From contig NZ_CP074102.1 in the NCBI RefSeq assembly GCF_018310535.1, positions 3,224,001 to 3,288,000 on the forward strand: 64,000 nucleotides of DNA, given 5' to 3'. Positions 15,721 to 24,465 of this stretch are shown one piece after another (position 1 is the first letter of the stretch; each line of letters starts with the position of its first letter). The notes beneath the pieces are model-generated. The model saw nothing but the letters and a program-made list of their open reading frames with translations. It ran no database searches and was not told where the DNA came from. The DNA comes from Streptomyces mirabilis. Its GTDB lineage: Bacteria > Actinomycetota > Actinomycetes > Streptomycetales > Streptomycetaceae. Position numbers and translations under genes: made by a program.

Positions 15721-17478
15721 TCAGGTCTTGGGGAGCCAGCTGCGGAGAATCACGTCGAACTGCCGGCGCGCCGTGTCCCAGTCCGCCGCGGGCGAGGACA
15801 TGTAGATCGCGTACTCGACACCCTCGCGGCTGAGGTACGTCTGCTCGATCGCCCGCCGCTTGCCGGGGAACGGCGTCTGCTTCTCCAGCGCGGTCCAGGT
15901 GAAGTCCCACAGGGAGCCCGGGCAGTCGCGGAACGTGTTGGACTGCAGTTGCACCCGGTGGTAGTCGACCAGCTTGGTCAACTGCTCCTCCAGGTCCTGC
16001 TGGTGTGCGAACGGTGTGGGAAAGTCCGGCGAGTCGTCGATGGCGATGCGGACGAAGTGCTTGCCGCCGTCGGGCGTGTAGTCGACCTGGTTGCCGTTGG
16101 CCTGCCGCTGCCAGGTCTTGTCGGGCAAGGAGATGGTGAAGCCCTCGACGTCGTCCCGCTGCACCCAGGAATCGGGCACGGCGCCGGACGGCTCCTGAGT
16201 GCTCGAAGTCGCGGTCGGGGTGCTCCCGGGCTTGGTGGTGCCGGGGTTCGCGGTGCCGGGCGAGGCACTGTTGTGGGTGTCGTCGGTCCGTGCGCCGTTC
16301 AGGTAGTTCATGGCCACGGCGCCGCCACCGCCGATCAGGGCGGCGAGTACGACGACGAGGGCGATCGTACGACCGCGGCGCCGTCTCCCGGACGCGCCCC
16401 CCGTGCCGGTACCGTCGCCCATGGGCCCGGGCACCGGCGCATGAAGCGTCGGCGTCGCCCCGTGCGCGCCCGATCCGTGCGCCACGGACCCGTGCGACGC
16501 CGTCTCGTGCGCCCCCGGTCCGTGGGGCGCGGCGCCGTGGGATCCCCTCCCACGGGGCGCCGTCCCGTAGGCCGCCGCCGGCTGCGCGCCCATCCCCATG
16601 GTGCCCGTGTCCACATGCTGTTGCGTCGGCACATACGCCTGCGCCGCAATCGGCCTGCGCCCCTCCGCGGCCTCGGCGAGCATCTGCTCGGCCTCCTCCG
16701 CACCGGGCCGCACGGCCGGGTCCTTGTGCAGCAGCGCGGTGATGACGGGCCCGAGCGGACCGGCGTGCTGCGGCGGCGCGGGCTCCTCGTCGACCACGGC
16801 CTGCATGGTGGTCAGCGGCGAGGTCCGCCGGAACGGCGACCGCCCCTCCACCGCCGTGTACAGCGTCGCGCCGAGCGCCCACAGGTCGGCGGACGGACCG
16901 GGGTCGTGCCCGCGCACCCGCTCGGGCGCCAGGTAGTCGACCGAGCCGACGATCTCGCCGGTACGCGTGATGGTCGTGTCGCCCTCGACCTGCGCGATCC
17001 CGAAGTCGGTGAGCAGTACTCGTCGGTCGGAGGACAGCAGTACGTTCCCGGGCTTCACGTCACGGTGCAGTACGCCGGCGGAGTGCGCGGCGCGCAGGGC
17101 GCGCAGCACCCACAGCCCGATCCGCGCCGCCTCGGTCGGTTCGACGCGCCCCTGCTCCTTGACCTCGTCGGCCAGTGAGTTGCCCTCGACCAGCTCCATG
17201 ACGATCCAGGGCCGGTTGTCGTGATCCAGGACGTCGTGCACGGTGACGACGGCCGAGTGGTTGATCCGGGCGGCGGCCCGCGCCTCGGCGTGGGTGCGCG
17301 CCAACAGAACGGCCCGGTCACTCTCCGTCACATACAGCGCGGCCGTCAGCTCCTTGATCGCGACGGCACGGTGCAGCACTTCGTCGTGCGCGCGCCACAC
17401 GCGGCCCATGCCACCGCTGCCGATGGATTCGACAAGTCGGTAGCGGCCCGCGAGGAGCAGGCCCTGCATCTGATTCAC
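15721..17478 (-). CDS. Receptor Ser/Thr protein kinase 3 (Hanks type, active)
   Basis: A 585-residue membrane kinase. Kinase motifs: IGSGGMGRVW, VAIKEL (Lys42), HRDVKPGN (Asp140), TDFGIAQ, APE, DLWALG. Residues about 305-345 form a linker with His every four to five residues (for example GSHGAAPHGPGAHETASHG), then a membrane helix (about 371-392). The ectodomain (about 435-585) has DVEGFTISLPDKTW and a Cys at FRDCPGSLWDFTW. GTG 17478 is preferred over the ATG three codons later because GGGGAAAC precedes it; longer upstream readings lack coding character. The His-rich linker could bind metal, but that is speculation. Confidence 0.92.
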   Translation of the reverse strand: MNQMQGLLLAGRYRLVESIGSGGMGRVWRAHDEVLHRAVAIKELTAALYVTESDRAVLLARTHAEARAAARINHSAVVTVHDVLDHDNRPWIVMELVEGNSLADEVKEQGRVEPTEAARIGLWVLRALRAAHSAGVLHRDVKPGNVLLSSDRRVLLTDFGIAQVEGDTTITRTGEIVGSVDYLAPERVRGHDPGPSADLWALGATLYTAVEGRSPFRRTSPLTTMQAVVDEEPAPPQHAGPLGPVITALLHKDPAVRPGAEEAEQMLAEAAEGRRPIAAQAYVPTQQHVDTGTMGMGAQPAAAYGTAPRGRGSHGAAPHGPGAHETASHGSVAHGSGAHGATPTLHAPVPGPMGDGTGTGGASGRRRRGRTIALVVVLAALIGGGGAVAMNYLNGARTDDTHNSASPGTANPGTTKPGSTPTATSSTQEPSGAVPDSWVQRDDVEGFTISLPDKTWQRQANGNQVDYTPDGGKHFVRIAIDDSPDFPTPFAHQQDLEEQLTKLVDYHRVQLQSNTFRDCPGSLWDFTWTALEKQTPFPGKRRAIEQTYLSREGVEYAIYMSSPAADWDTARRQFDVILRSWLPKT

Positions 17479-17633
17479 GTTTCCCCGCAATGGTATTGAC
17501 AGGGTCAGACTAAAGAGCGGTCCCCGCGCAGGGAACCGGCGGGGTCGTACGGAGACCGCACTGTGACGGTTCTCCCTTCGGGGTACGGGAGGGAACCATT
17601 CAGCGTTCAGCGGTTCATGACTACGGGAATTGC

Positions 17634-20525
17634 TCAGCCGGTGACTTGGTACGTCGCCGACGCCTGCTCGTACAGTCTCGTGACCTCGTCCCGTTCGGCC
17701 TCCGGGCCGCGGACCTGCACCACGTGGTAGTGCCCGCCGACGATGATCGCGAGATTGCGGACGTACAGTGACTGCCCGGCGGAGTTCTGCCAGGTGAACT
17801 GCCCCTCCGCCATGGTCCGTCCGCCCACGTCGATCCGCCGCATCCCGCTGGACGTGGCCCACGTCGAGTCGCGGAACGGCTGCAACTCGCTCTCGGTCTC
17901 CCGCTGGTACGTCAGCGGATCGCTGCCGTACTTGCCGGTGCTGTCCCGTCCGGGTACGACGATGAGCTCGAAGTCGCCCTGGGAGTAGACCACCTGGCCG
18001 CGCCCGTTCTTGGGCGTGCGGTTCCAGCCGTTGGCCACGGCGACCTGGAAGCCCTCGGAGTCCTTGCGCAGGGTGAAGCCCTGGCCGACCGCCGGGTCGT
18101 TGGACTGCGAGGTCGTCGAACTGGCGCCGCCAGAAGGGTTCGTGTCCGTGCCGGGAGAGGTCTGGTCGGGGCGCGGCCGGCTGCTGGCGCTGCCGTCGGC
18201 GCCCGTGCCCGCGGTGTTCCCGGGTGCCGGGCTCACCTGGCCCGCGGAGCCGGTCCGTCCGCCGTTCGCGTCGCTGTTCGGGTCGGTCTTTTTCGGCATG
18301 AAGACCATCGCGTACGCGACCGCCGCGGCCAGCAGGAGCAGGACCAGCAGGACCAGGTTCCGGCCCAGCTTGCGCGGCTTGGCCGTCTCCGTCGACCTGG
18401 CCGGCCTCGCCTGCCGGTCGGGCTTCGCGCGCTTGTGGCGGGCGTGTGCGCTGGTCGCGGGCAGTCTGGCCCGGCGCCTGCGGACGAGCTCGCCCCTGCG
18501 CCGTACGATCGGCAGCCGGCTGGGGTCGACGGGCGGCGCCGCGACGACGTGCGCGCCCGCCTCGGGCTCCGGCGCGGACCGCACCAGCGAGCGCAGCCAG
18601 CCGCTCAGCTCCTCGAAGTCCAGCCGCTCGGTGGGGTCCTGACGCAGCAGCGACTCCACGACGGGCCGCAGCGGCCCGCACTCCTCGGCGAACGCGGGCG
18701 GCTCCGCGCAGACCAGCTGCACCAGCTCCGCGGTGTTGTCCTCCGGGTAGGGAGCGTGTCCCTGCACGGCCCGGAAGAGCAGGGCGCCCAGCGCCCACAG
18801 ATCGGTCTGGGGGCCGATCGGCGCCGCCAACTGCCAGTTCTCGTGCACCGGCCCGGCCTGCTCCGGGGCCCATCGCTCGGTCACCGGACCGACGACGGCC
18901 ATCCGCGCCTGCCGGGCCCGCTCCGCGGCGAGCGCGGTGGCGGGACCGCGCCGCGGGGGCGCACCGGCGACCAGCTCGTCCCAACGGCCGTTGGGAGTCG
19001 GGGCGGGGGTGGACTGCTGTCCGGGCACGAGGGCGGGGGTGCCGTGGTTCTGGATGCCGTGGTTCTGGGCGCCGTGGGGGCCCTGGGTGCCCTGGGTGGC
19101 GTGGGGGCCCTGGGTGGCGTGGGGGCCCTGGGTGCCGTGAAGGTCCTGGGGTCCCGGGGGCACCGGGGCGCCGCTGTGGCCACTTCCAGGACCGGTCGCG
19201 GGGCCGGGGAGCGCCGGGCGCCCCTGACCGCCGTTGCCGCCGGGGCCGGGACCACCGAAGCCAGGGCCGTTGCCGCCGGGGCCGGTTCCGGGGCGCGGCT
19301 GCGCGCCGGGCCAGGCGCCCGCACGCCCGCCGCCGACGCCGTACGGGTCGGCGATCTGACCGGGGGGCGGGGTCTCGGGCCGCTGCTCCACACCCTGCCC
19401 GGAGCCCTGGGCCCCCGGCACGGAGCCGTCGGCCGGTGGGGCAGGACGGGGCGCAGGCAGTGCCGCCGGACCGCCCCGCTGCTGCTCATGCACGCGCGCC
19501 GCGGCCCGGGCTCCGGCCCGGTACGCGGCGATGGCCCCGGCCCGGGCCGCCCGGGCGTCGCCTCCGGCCTCCAGCGCCCTGCGCGCCAGGGCCGCCCCGC
19601 CTTCGGCGGGCGGCTCCCCCACAGGTGTGGTGTTCTCGGCCCGCGCCTCGATCGCGGCCCGCCGCGCGGCCTCGGCATCGGCCCCCTGCACACTGGCGAC
19701 CACCGCACCGAACGAGGCTCCGGGACCCCCGCCGGACGCACCACCGGCGGGCAGCCCTCCGGTCACTGCACCGGGCGCGGCGCCGCGCGTACGGGCCGCG
19801 CCACGCGGGACGCCGGTGACCGTGCCCGTACCCGCTCGTGAATCCGCACCGGGACCCGTGTGGGGCGAACCGGCGCCGACGCCTCCCTCACCCCCGGGAC
19901 CCTCGAAGTCCTGTACCGGCACCGGGTCGTACCCGCACAGTGCCTCCTCCGCGGCGCCGGCGGCCAGGCCGGTCAGCATCACACGGCCGTCGTCGCAGAC
20001 GAGCACCGTGCGCACGGTGATGTTGCGGTGGACCCATCCGTGCGCGTGCAGCACCCTCAGCGCGGTGACGACGTCGGCGGCGACCTCGGCTGCCCGATAG
20101 GGGCTCAGCGGCTTCTCGGCGAGGAGCGCGGCCAGCGACCGCGCGGGCACCAGCTCACTCACTATCCACAAGGACCCGCCTTCGGCGAACACGTCGAAGA
20201 CCTGGTCGAGCCGGGGATGGTCGGGAATCTGCGCGGCGGCCTGCGCCGCCTCGATCGCCCGTCGTACGGCGGGTTCGGTGGGCCTGCGCGTGGTCCGTGC
20301 GGAGGCGCGCCGCACCCCGCCGTCCCGCGCCACGAACCCTTCGGGCAGCCCGTCCGCGTCGAGCATCTCCGCCTCGACGACCTCCGGCAACGGCACTTGC
20401 CGGACGAGGACTTCCTGTCCGCTGTAGGTGTCGAAGGCCCGGCTCTCGGCGAGTTCGTACTCGTCGGAGGGCGGCAGCGGCAGGCGGTAACGGTCGGCGA
20501 GTACCCGTCCCGCATAGTCGTCCAC
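17634..20525 (-). CDS. Receptor pseudokinase with giant activation-segment insert
   Basis: A 963-residue kinase-fold protein without catalytic residues. The N-lobe (about 9-135) has no glycine-rich loop, and the VAIK lysine position reads VLVRQV. The catalytic loop is VHRNITVRTVL (HRN for HRD) and DFG is replaced by TGL (about 185-187). Between that point and the APE-equivalent RWAPEQAG (about 551) sits about 340 residues rich in Gly, Pro, Ala and Gln, including TQGPHA repeats. The C-lobe then resumes (QTDLWALGALLFRAVQGH). A basic stretch, one membrane helix (about 723-743) and an ectodomain (about 815-963, DSEGFQVAVANGW) follow. GTG 20525 has GGGGGAGG four bases upstream. Probably a signalling scaffold for the adjacent active kinases. 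Confidence 0.88.
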   Translation of the reverse strand: MDDYAGRVLADRYRLPLPPSDEYELAESRAFDTYSGQEVLVRQVPLPEVVEAEMLDADGLPEGFVARDGGVRRASARTTRRPTEPAVRRAIEAAQAAAQIPDHPRLDQVFDVFAEGGSLWIVSELVPARSLAALLAEKPLSPYRAAEVAADVVTALRVLHAHGWVHRNITVRTVLVCDDGRVMLTGLAAGAAEEALCGYDPVPVQDFEGPGGEGGVGAGSPHTGPGADSRAGTGTVTGVPRGAARTRGAAPGAVTGGLPAGGASGGGPGASFGAVVASVQGADAEAARRAAIEARAENTTPVGEPPAEGGAALARRALEAGGDARAARAGAIAAYRAGARAAARVHEQQRGGPAALPAPRPAPPADGSVPGAQGSGQGVEQRPETPPPGQIADPYGVGGGRAGAWPGAQPRPGTGPGGNGPGFGGPGPGGNGGQGRPALPGPATGPGSGHSGAPVPPGPQDLHGTQGPHATQGPHATQGTQGPHGAQNHGIQNHGTPALVPGQQSTPAPTPNGRWDELVAGAPPRRGPATALAAERARQARMAVVGPVTERWAPEQAGPVHENWQLAAPIGPQTDLWALGALLFRAVQGHAPYPEDNTAELVQLVCAEPPAFAEECGPLRPVVESLLRQDPTERLDFEELSGWLRSLVRSAPEPEAGAHVVAAPPVDPSRLPIVRRRGELVRRRRARLPATSAHARHKRAKPDRQARPARSTETAKPRKLGRNLVLLVLLLLAAAVAYAMVFMPKKTDPNSDANGGRTGSAGQVSPAPGNTAGTGADGSASSRPRPDQTSPGTDTNPSGGASSTTSQSNDPAVGQGFTLRKDSEGFQVAVANGWNRTPKNGRGQVVYSQGDFELIVVPGRDSTGKYGSDPLTYQRETESELQPFRDSTWATSSGMRRIDVGGRTMAEGQFTWQNSAGQSLYVRNLAIIVGGHYHVVQVRGPEAERDEVTRLYEQASATYQVTG
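19018..19150. repeat. Tandem repeats encoding the TQGPHA-type stretch
   Basis: Repeated blocks of GGGGGCCCTGGGTGGCGTG type (about 18-21 bp) encode the Gln-Gly-Pro-His repeats in the activation-segment insert of the pseudokinase. The array is likely to vary in length between strains. Confidence 0.7.
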
Positions 20526-20751
20526 GATGCCTCCCCCGGCCGCCCGGTGGTCAATTCCGTTCGCCTTGCGCCCCGTTACGGCTTCGTACGGTCCGCAACC
20601 ACTCACGATACGTGCCGGAGGCAAGCCGCAATGTCGGGATGCGAGATGTCACCGGCCCGTGACCGACCCCTACAACAGACACCCCGGGCGAACCGGCCCG
20701 AACCTCACGGCATGGGCACGCGCCTCACGACGTGGGTTCGGGCCCCTGGCC

Positions 20752-23022
20752 TCACGACTTCGGCTGGAACGTCTTCGTCAGCGTCTGCCACGTGTCCTTG
20801 CGCAGCTGACTGTCCCAGTCGGATGCCTTCGCCGTGTACATCAGCCCGTACCCGAGATGATCATTCACGACGAATCCGCGGTCGATCGACCGGTACTTCG
20901 TGCCACCGTCCTGATAGGTGAACTCCCAGTCGGCCGTGTTCCAACCGCGATAGTCCACCTGCTCTATGCGCACCCGCTTGTACTGCGAGCGCACCATGTA
21001 CCCCTCTTGGTTCTTCCAGTCCGCCACAGGGTCACTCTTGGGCGTGGTCGTCCAGCCGACGAGGAGCTTCTGCCCGTCGGGACCGGTGAAGCGGGCTCCC
21101 GCGTCATCCGTCGACTGGTACTTCCACCCCTTGGGCAGCCCGATCTTGAACCCCTGGCCGGCCGTGTACGTCGACACGGCGGTGGAGCCCGAGGAGCCCG
21201 ACTCCTTGCCGTCGCCGCTCGTCCCGTTCGTGGCGGCGGCGCTGCCCGACGCGTCGGTGTTCGGCGTGCTGCCCGAACTCCCGTCCCCGGCCGACCCGGT
21301 GGCACCGTCCGTGTTGTCACCGCTGTCGGTGTGAGAGCCGCTGGTCGCGCCCTTGCCGCCACTGCCCGCGGTCACCCCGCTGGACGCTGCCGCCTTGGTG
21401 TCACCGCTCTTGCCGTTCTTCGACCCGCTGTCGTCACCGCCGCCGAGGGTCAGGGCCAGCACGGTCCCGATCACGGCGAGCGCCACGACCACCGCGATGA
21501 TCACCAGGGTCCGCCGCGGCACCACATCGGTGAGCGGCGCCCGCGGCACGGGCCGCGGCGGCCGCTCGGGCGCCACGGGCCACCCGGAGGCCGCCCTGGC
21601 CTCGCCGGCCGAACCGGTGGAGGCGGCACCCCCCGAACCCGCCGAGCCGAGAGCCCCCTTCGAGCCATCGGAACCGGAGGCCGAGCCCACTGGCGCGCCG
21701 TCACGCACGCCCGGCTTCGGGGAGCCCTCCGCCGCCTTGCCGCCCTGGCCGGGCGTGACCGTCCCGGACTTCCCCGCAGCCGCGGCGGGCTTCGACACAT
21801 CCACGCGCGGCGGAGCCGGAGGAGCCTTCGGAGCGACGGGAGGCGCCCCCTCCGCGCCCACCGAACCGGAAGCCTCGGTACCGCCGGCACCACCCGCACC
21901 GCCCGGAGCGCCGGACTTCGCACGGGCCGTCGCCGCAGCGGTGGCCGCCGCCGTGGCCGCACCGGCGACCGAGGCGGCCTTGCGCACGGAACGCAGCGCC
22001 CCGCGCAGTCGCTCCCCGGCCTCCTCGCCCCGCTTGGCCCCGGAACCGCCCGAGCCGCCCGAGCCGCCCGAGCCACCCGAACTCTTCTTGCCCCGGCCCT
22101 CGTCCGGCACCGGCGGCAGCGCCACGACCTTCGTCGCGTCCGCCGGCTCCGGCACGGTCTCCTTGGGCTCGGGGGCGTAGATCACCTCGCTGAGCATCGC
22201 CCGGGCGCGCTCGTTGTCGAGCCGCTGCGCGGGGTCCTTCACGAGCAGCCCGTAAATCACGTTCTCCAGCGGGCCCGCGTTCTTCGGCTGCTCCACCGGC
22301 TCGGTCATCACCGCGGTGAGCGTCGCGATCGCGGAACCCTTGTCGTACGGCGGCACACCCTCGACCGACGCGTACAACAGCCCGCCCAGCGACCACAGGT
22401 CGGCCGCGGGGCCGGGCTTGTGCCCGCGCGCCCGCTCCGGCGAGATGTACGAGGGCGCGCCCACGAGCATGCCGGTCGAGGTGATGGACGGGTCGCCCTC
22501 GACCTGCGCGATGCCGAAGTCGGTCAGCACCACCCGGCCGTCGTCGGAGATCAGCACGTTCGACGGCTTCACATCGCGGTGCAGGATGCCCTCGCGGTGC
22601 GCGGAACGCAGCACGTCGAGTATCGCGAGCCCCACCTCGGCAGCGCGCTTCGGCGTGAGCAGGCCGTCCTCGCGGATGACCTCGGCGAGCGACTTGCCCT
22701 CGACGAGCTCCATCACGATCCACGGCCGGTTGTCCTCGTCGACCACATCGAAGACCGTCACCGCGCCGTTGTTGCGAATCCGGGCGATCGCCTTGGCCTC
22801 ACGCAGGGTGCGCGTGATCAGCCGCCGTTTCTCGTCGTCATCGATGCTCGACGGGAACCGCAGCTCCTTGACGGCGACCGTGCGGCCCAGCGTTTCGTCC
22901 TGGGCCCGCCACACCGTGCCCATGCCGCCGCGGCCGAGAACATCTCCCAGCCGGTAGCGCCCGGCGAGGAGACGTTCGCTCTTGTCCTGACGGGATGCTC
23001 CCGCCCGCTCCGCCTCCGACAT
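20752..23022 (-). CDS. Receptor Ser/Thr protein kinase 5 (Hanks type, active)
   Basis: A 756-residue membrane kinase and the first gene of the cluster. Motifs: LGRGGMGTVW, VAVKEL (Lys52), HRDVKPSN (Asp150), TDFGIAQ, SPE (for APE) and DLWSLG. A very long cytoplasmic linker (about 285-500) contains Gly-Gly-Ser repeats and an Ala/Thr helix. The membrane helix (about 505-526) is followed by a second Gly/Ser/Asn linker and an ectodomain (about 625-756: GFKIGLPKGWKYQ, WEFTYQDGG, ASDWDSQLRKDTWQ). ATG 23022 is chosen because GAGGGG sits five bases upstream. A peptidase gene diverges from it, so the 184-bp gap holds both promoters. Confidence 0.92.
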   Translation of the reverse strand: MSEAERAGASRQDKSERLLAGRYRLGDVLGRGGMGTVWRAQDETLGRTVAVKELRFPSSIDDDEKRRLITRTLREAKAIARIRNNGAVTVFDVVDEDNRPWIVMELVEGKSLAEVIREDGLLTPKRAAEVGLAILDVLRSAHREGILHRDVKPSNVLISDDGRVVLTDFGIAQVEGDPSITSTGMLVGAPSYISPERARGHKPGPAADLWSLGGLLYASVEGVPPYDKGSAIATLTAVMTEPVEQPKNAGPLENVIYGLLVKDPAQRLDNERARAMLSEVIYAPEPKETVPEPADATKVVALPPVPDEGRGKKSSGGSGGSGGSGGSGAKRGEEAGERLRGALRSVRKAASVAGAATAAATAAATARAKSGAPGGAGGAGGTEASGSVGAEGAPPVAPKAPPAPPRVDVSKPAAAAGKSGTVTPGQGGKAAEGSPKPGVRDGAPVGSASGSDGSKGALGSAGSGGAASTGSAGEARAASGWPVAPERPPRPVPRAPLTDVVPRRTLVIIAVVVALAVIGTVLALTLGGGDDSGSKNGKSGDTKAAASSGVTAGSGGKGATSGSHTDSGDNTDGATGSAGDGSSGSTPNTDASGSAAATNGTSGDGKESGSSGSTAVSTYTAGQGFKIGLPKGWKYQSTDDAGARFTGPDGQKLLVGWTTTPKSDPVADWKNQEGYMVRSQYKRVRIEQVDYRGWNTADWEFTYQDGGTKYRSIDRGFVVNDHLGYGLMYTAKASDWDSQLRKDTWQTLTKTFQPKS

Positions 23023-23206
23023 GCGTCCCCTCATGCAACCCGCCCTGACAGAGCCTTCATTGTCCCTCACCCGACAAGCGCTCAGCGCCCAGGGGGCCCT
23101 TCGGCCGACAAGTCCTCGGCGACCGGCACGCCCCTCACCTGCGGACCACCCGCTCGTGCACACAGGTCCGTCCCCCATGATGTGCCGCAACAAGGAAGGA
23201 ACGCCG

Positions 23207-24367
23207 ATGCCTGCGCCCCGGACACCTCGGACACTCCTGGTCATACCCGTGTCTCTGGCCGTCCTCGTCCTGGCCCCGATCGGCCTGCCGCGCCTGATGC
23301 CGACCGCCGGTCCTTCCCACTCCACCACACCCTCGGCCGCCCGTCACACCCCCAGGTCCGCGGCCTCGACGGGCTCACACTCCCCCGCCGCCCCGGCAAC
23401 GGGCGCCACCCGCGCCTTCCGCCGTCTGCTCCCCCTTCTCGTCACCCGCGGCAAGGCTCCCGCCGCTGCGCTGCTGGCCGGTGAAGCCTCAGGCGCACGC
23501 TTCGCCCGCGCCGGCGACGGCATCGCCCGCGGCGACCACTTCCGCGCGGGCAGCATCACCAAGACGTTCATCGCGACCGTGGTGCTGCAACTCGCCGCCG
23601 AGCACCGGCTGTCCCTGTCCGACACCCTGGACGCTCACCTTCCGGGTCTGGTGCGCGGCGCGGGCAACGACGGCCGGCGTCTGACGCTGCGCTCCCTGCT
23701 CACCCACACCAGCGGCCTGTACGACTTCACCGATGACACCAAGGGCGCCGTCCCCCTCACCCCACTCCAGGCCGTCCGCATCGCACTCACCCACCCCCCG
23801 GCCGCCCGCGGCCGCTTCGCCTACTCGAACACCAACTACATCCTGCTCGGCATGGTCATCCGCCAGGTCACCGGCCACTCGTACGCCACCGAAGCCGAGC
23901 GCCGGGTCATCAACCCCCTTCGTCTGACGGGCACCTCCTTCCCCGGCACCCGCACCTCGCTGCCCTCCCCGCACGGCCGCGCCTACTCCAGCGACGGCAC
24001 CGACGTGACCGCCCTCGACCCGCGCGTGGCCGGCGCGGCGGGTGAGCTGGTCACCACGCTCACCGACCTGAACCGCTTCTACGCGGCCCTGCTCGCCGGC
24101 GACCTGCTCCCGCCCCGCCAGCTGCGCGAGATGCTCGACACCCGCACCGCACAAGGCCTGTACGGCATGGGTCTGTATCCGGTGAAGCTGTCGTGCGGTA
24201 CCACCGTGTGGGGGCACAACGGCCATATATCCGGCAGCTACGTGCGCACCGCGGCTACCGTCGACGGCCGTCGTGTCCTCACCTTCCGGGTGAACACGGA
24301 CGGGATCGAGGACCCTGACCTGGAACCCGAACTGCTCGCCGCCGAGTTCTGCTCCCGCACCCAGTAG
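23207..24367 (+). CDS. Secreted serine beta-lactamase-fold peptidase (D-Ala-D-Ala carboxypeptidase-like)
   Basis: A 386-residue exported serine hydrolase. N-terminal signal or anchor (TLLVIPVSLAVLVLAPIGL), a Ser/Thr/Pro linker, then the penicillin-binding fold: SITKTF gives the SxxK nucleophile, YSNTN the YxN motif and WGHNGH the HxG motif near the C-terminus. This class hydrolyses D-Ala-D-Ala peptides, esters or beta-lactams. ATG 23207 has AAGGAAGGA upstream; longer starts give non-signal-like residues. It is divergent from kinase 5. A link to peptidoglycan fits the proposed cell-wall role of the kinases, but this rests on position and family alone. Confidence 0.88.
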   Translation: MPAPRTPRTLLVIPVSLAVLVLAPIGLPRLMPTAGPSHSTTPSAARHTPRSAASTGSHSPAAPATGATRAFRRLLPLLVTRGKAPAAALLAGEASGARFARAGDGIARGDHFRAGSITKTFIATVVLQLAAEHRLSLSDTLDAHLPGLVRGAGNDGRRLTLRSLLTHTSGLYDFTDDTKGAVPLTPLQAVRIALTHPPAARGRFAYSNTNYILLGMVIRQVTGHSYATEAERRVINPLRLTGTSFPGTRTSLPSPHGRAYSSDGTDVTALDPRVAGAAGELVTTLTDLNRFYAALLAGDLLPPRQLREMLDTRTAQGLYGMGLYPVKLSCGTTVWGHNGHISGSYVRTAATVDGRRVLTFRVNTDGIEDPDLEPELLAAEFCSRTQ

Positions 24368-24465
24368 AACGGCCGGGTTTCGAGCAGAGATCCCAGCTCA
24401 CGACACCCGTTCGAGTGACATTCACGGGACCTCCCGGGCAGGCCCTCATAGGCAGCGGGACACGA

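Noticed and set aside
15721..18984. Extension of kinase 3 upstream to 1087 residues
   Set aside because: The extra N-terminal part overlaps the pseudokinase gene in another frame, while GTG 17478 starts right before the kinase domain.
20527..23484. A 985-codon plus-strand open frame opposite kinase 5
   Set aside because: It is the high-GC shadow of a clear kinase gene on the other strand; its composition is Arg/Gly/Ala-rich and it has no ribosome site.
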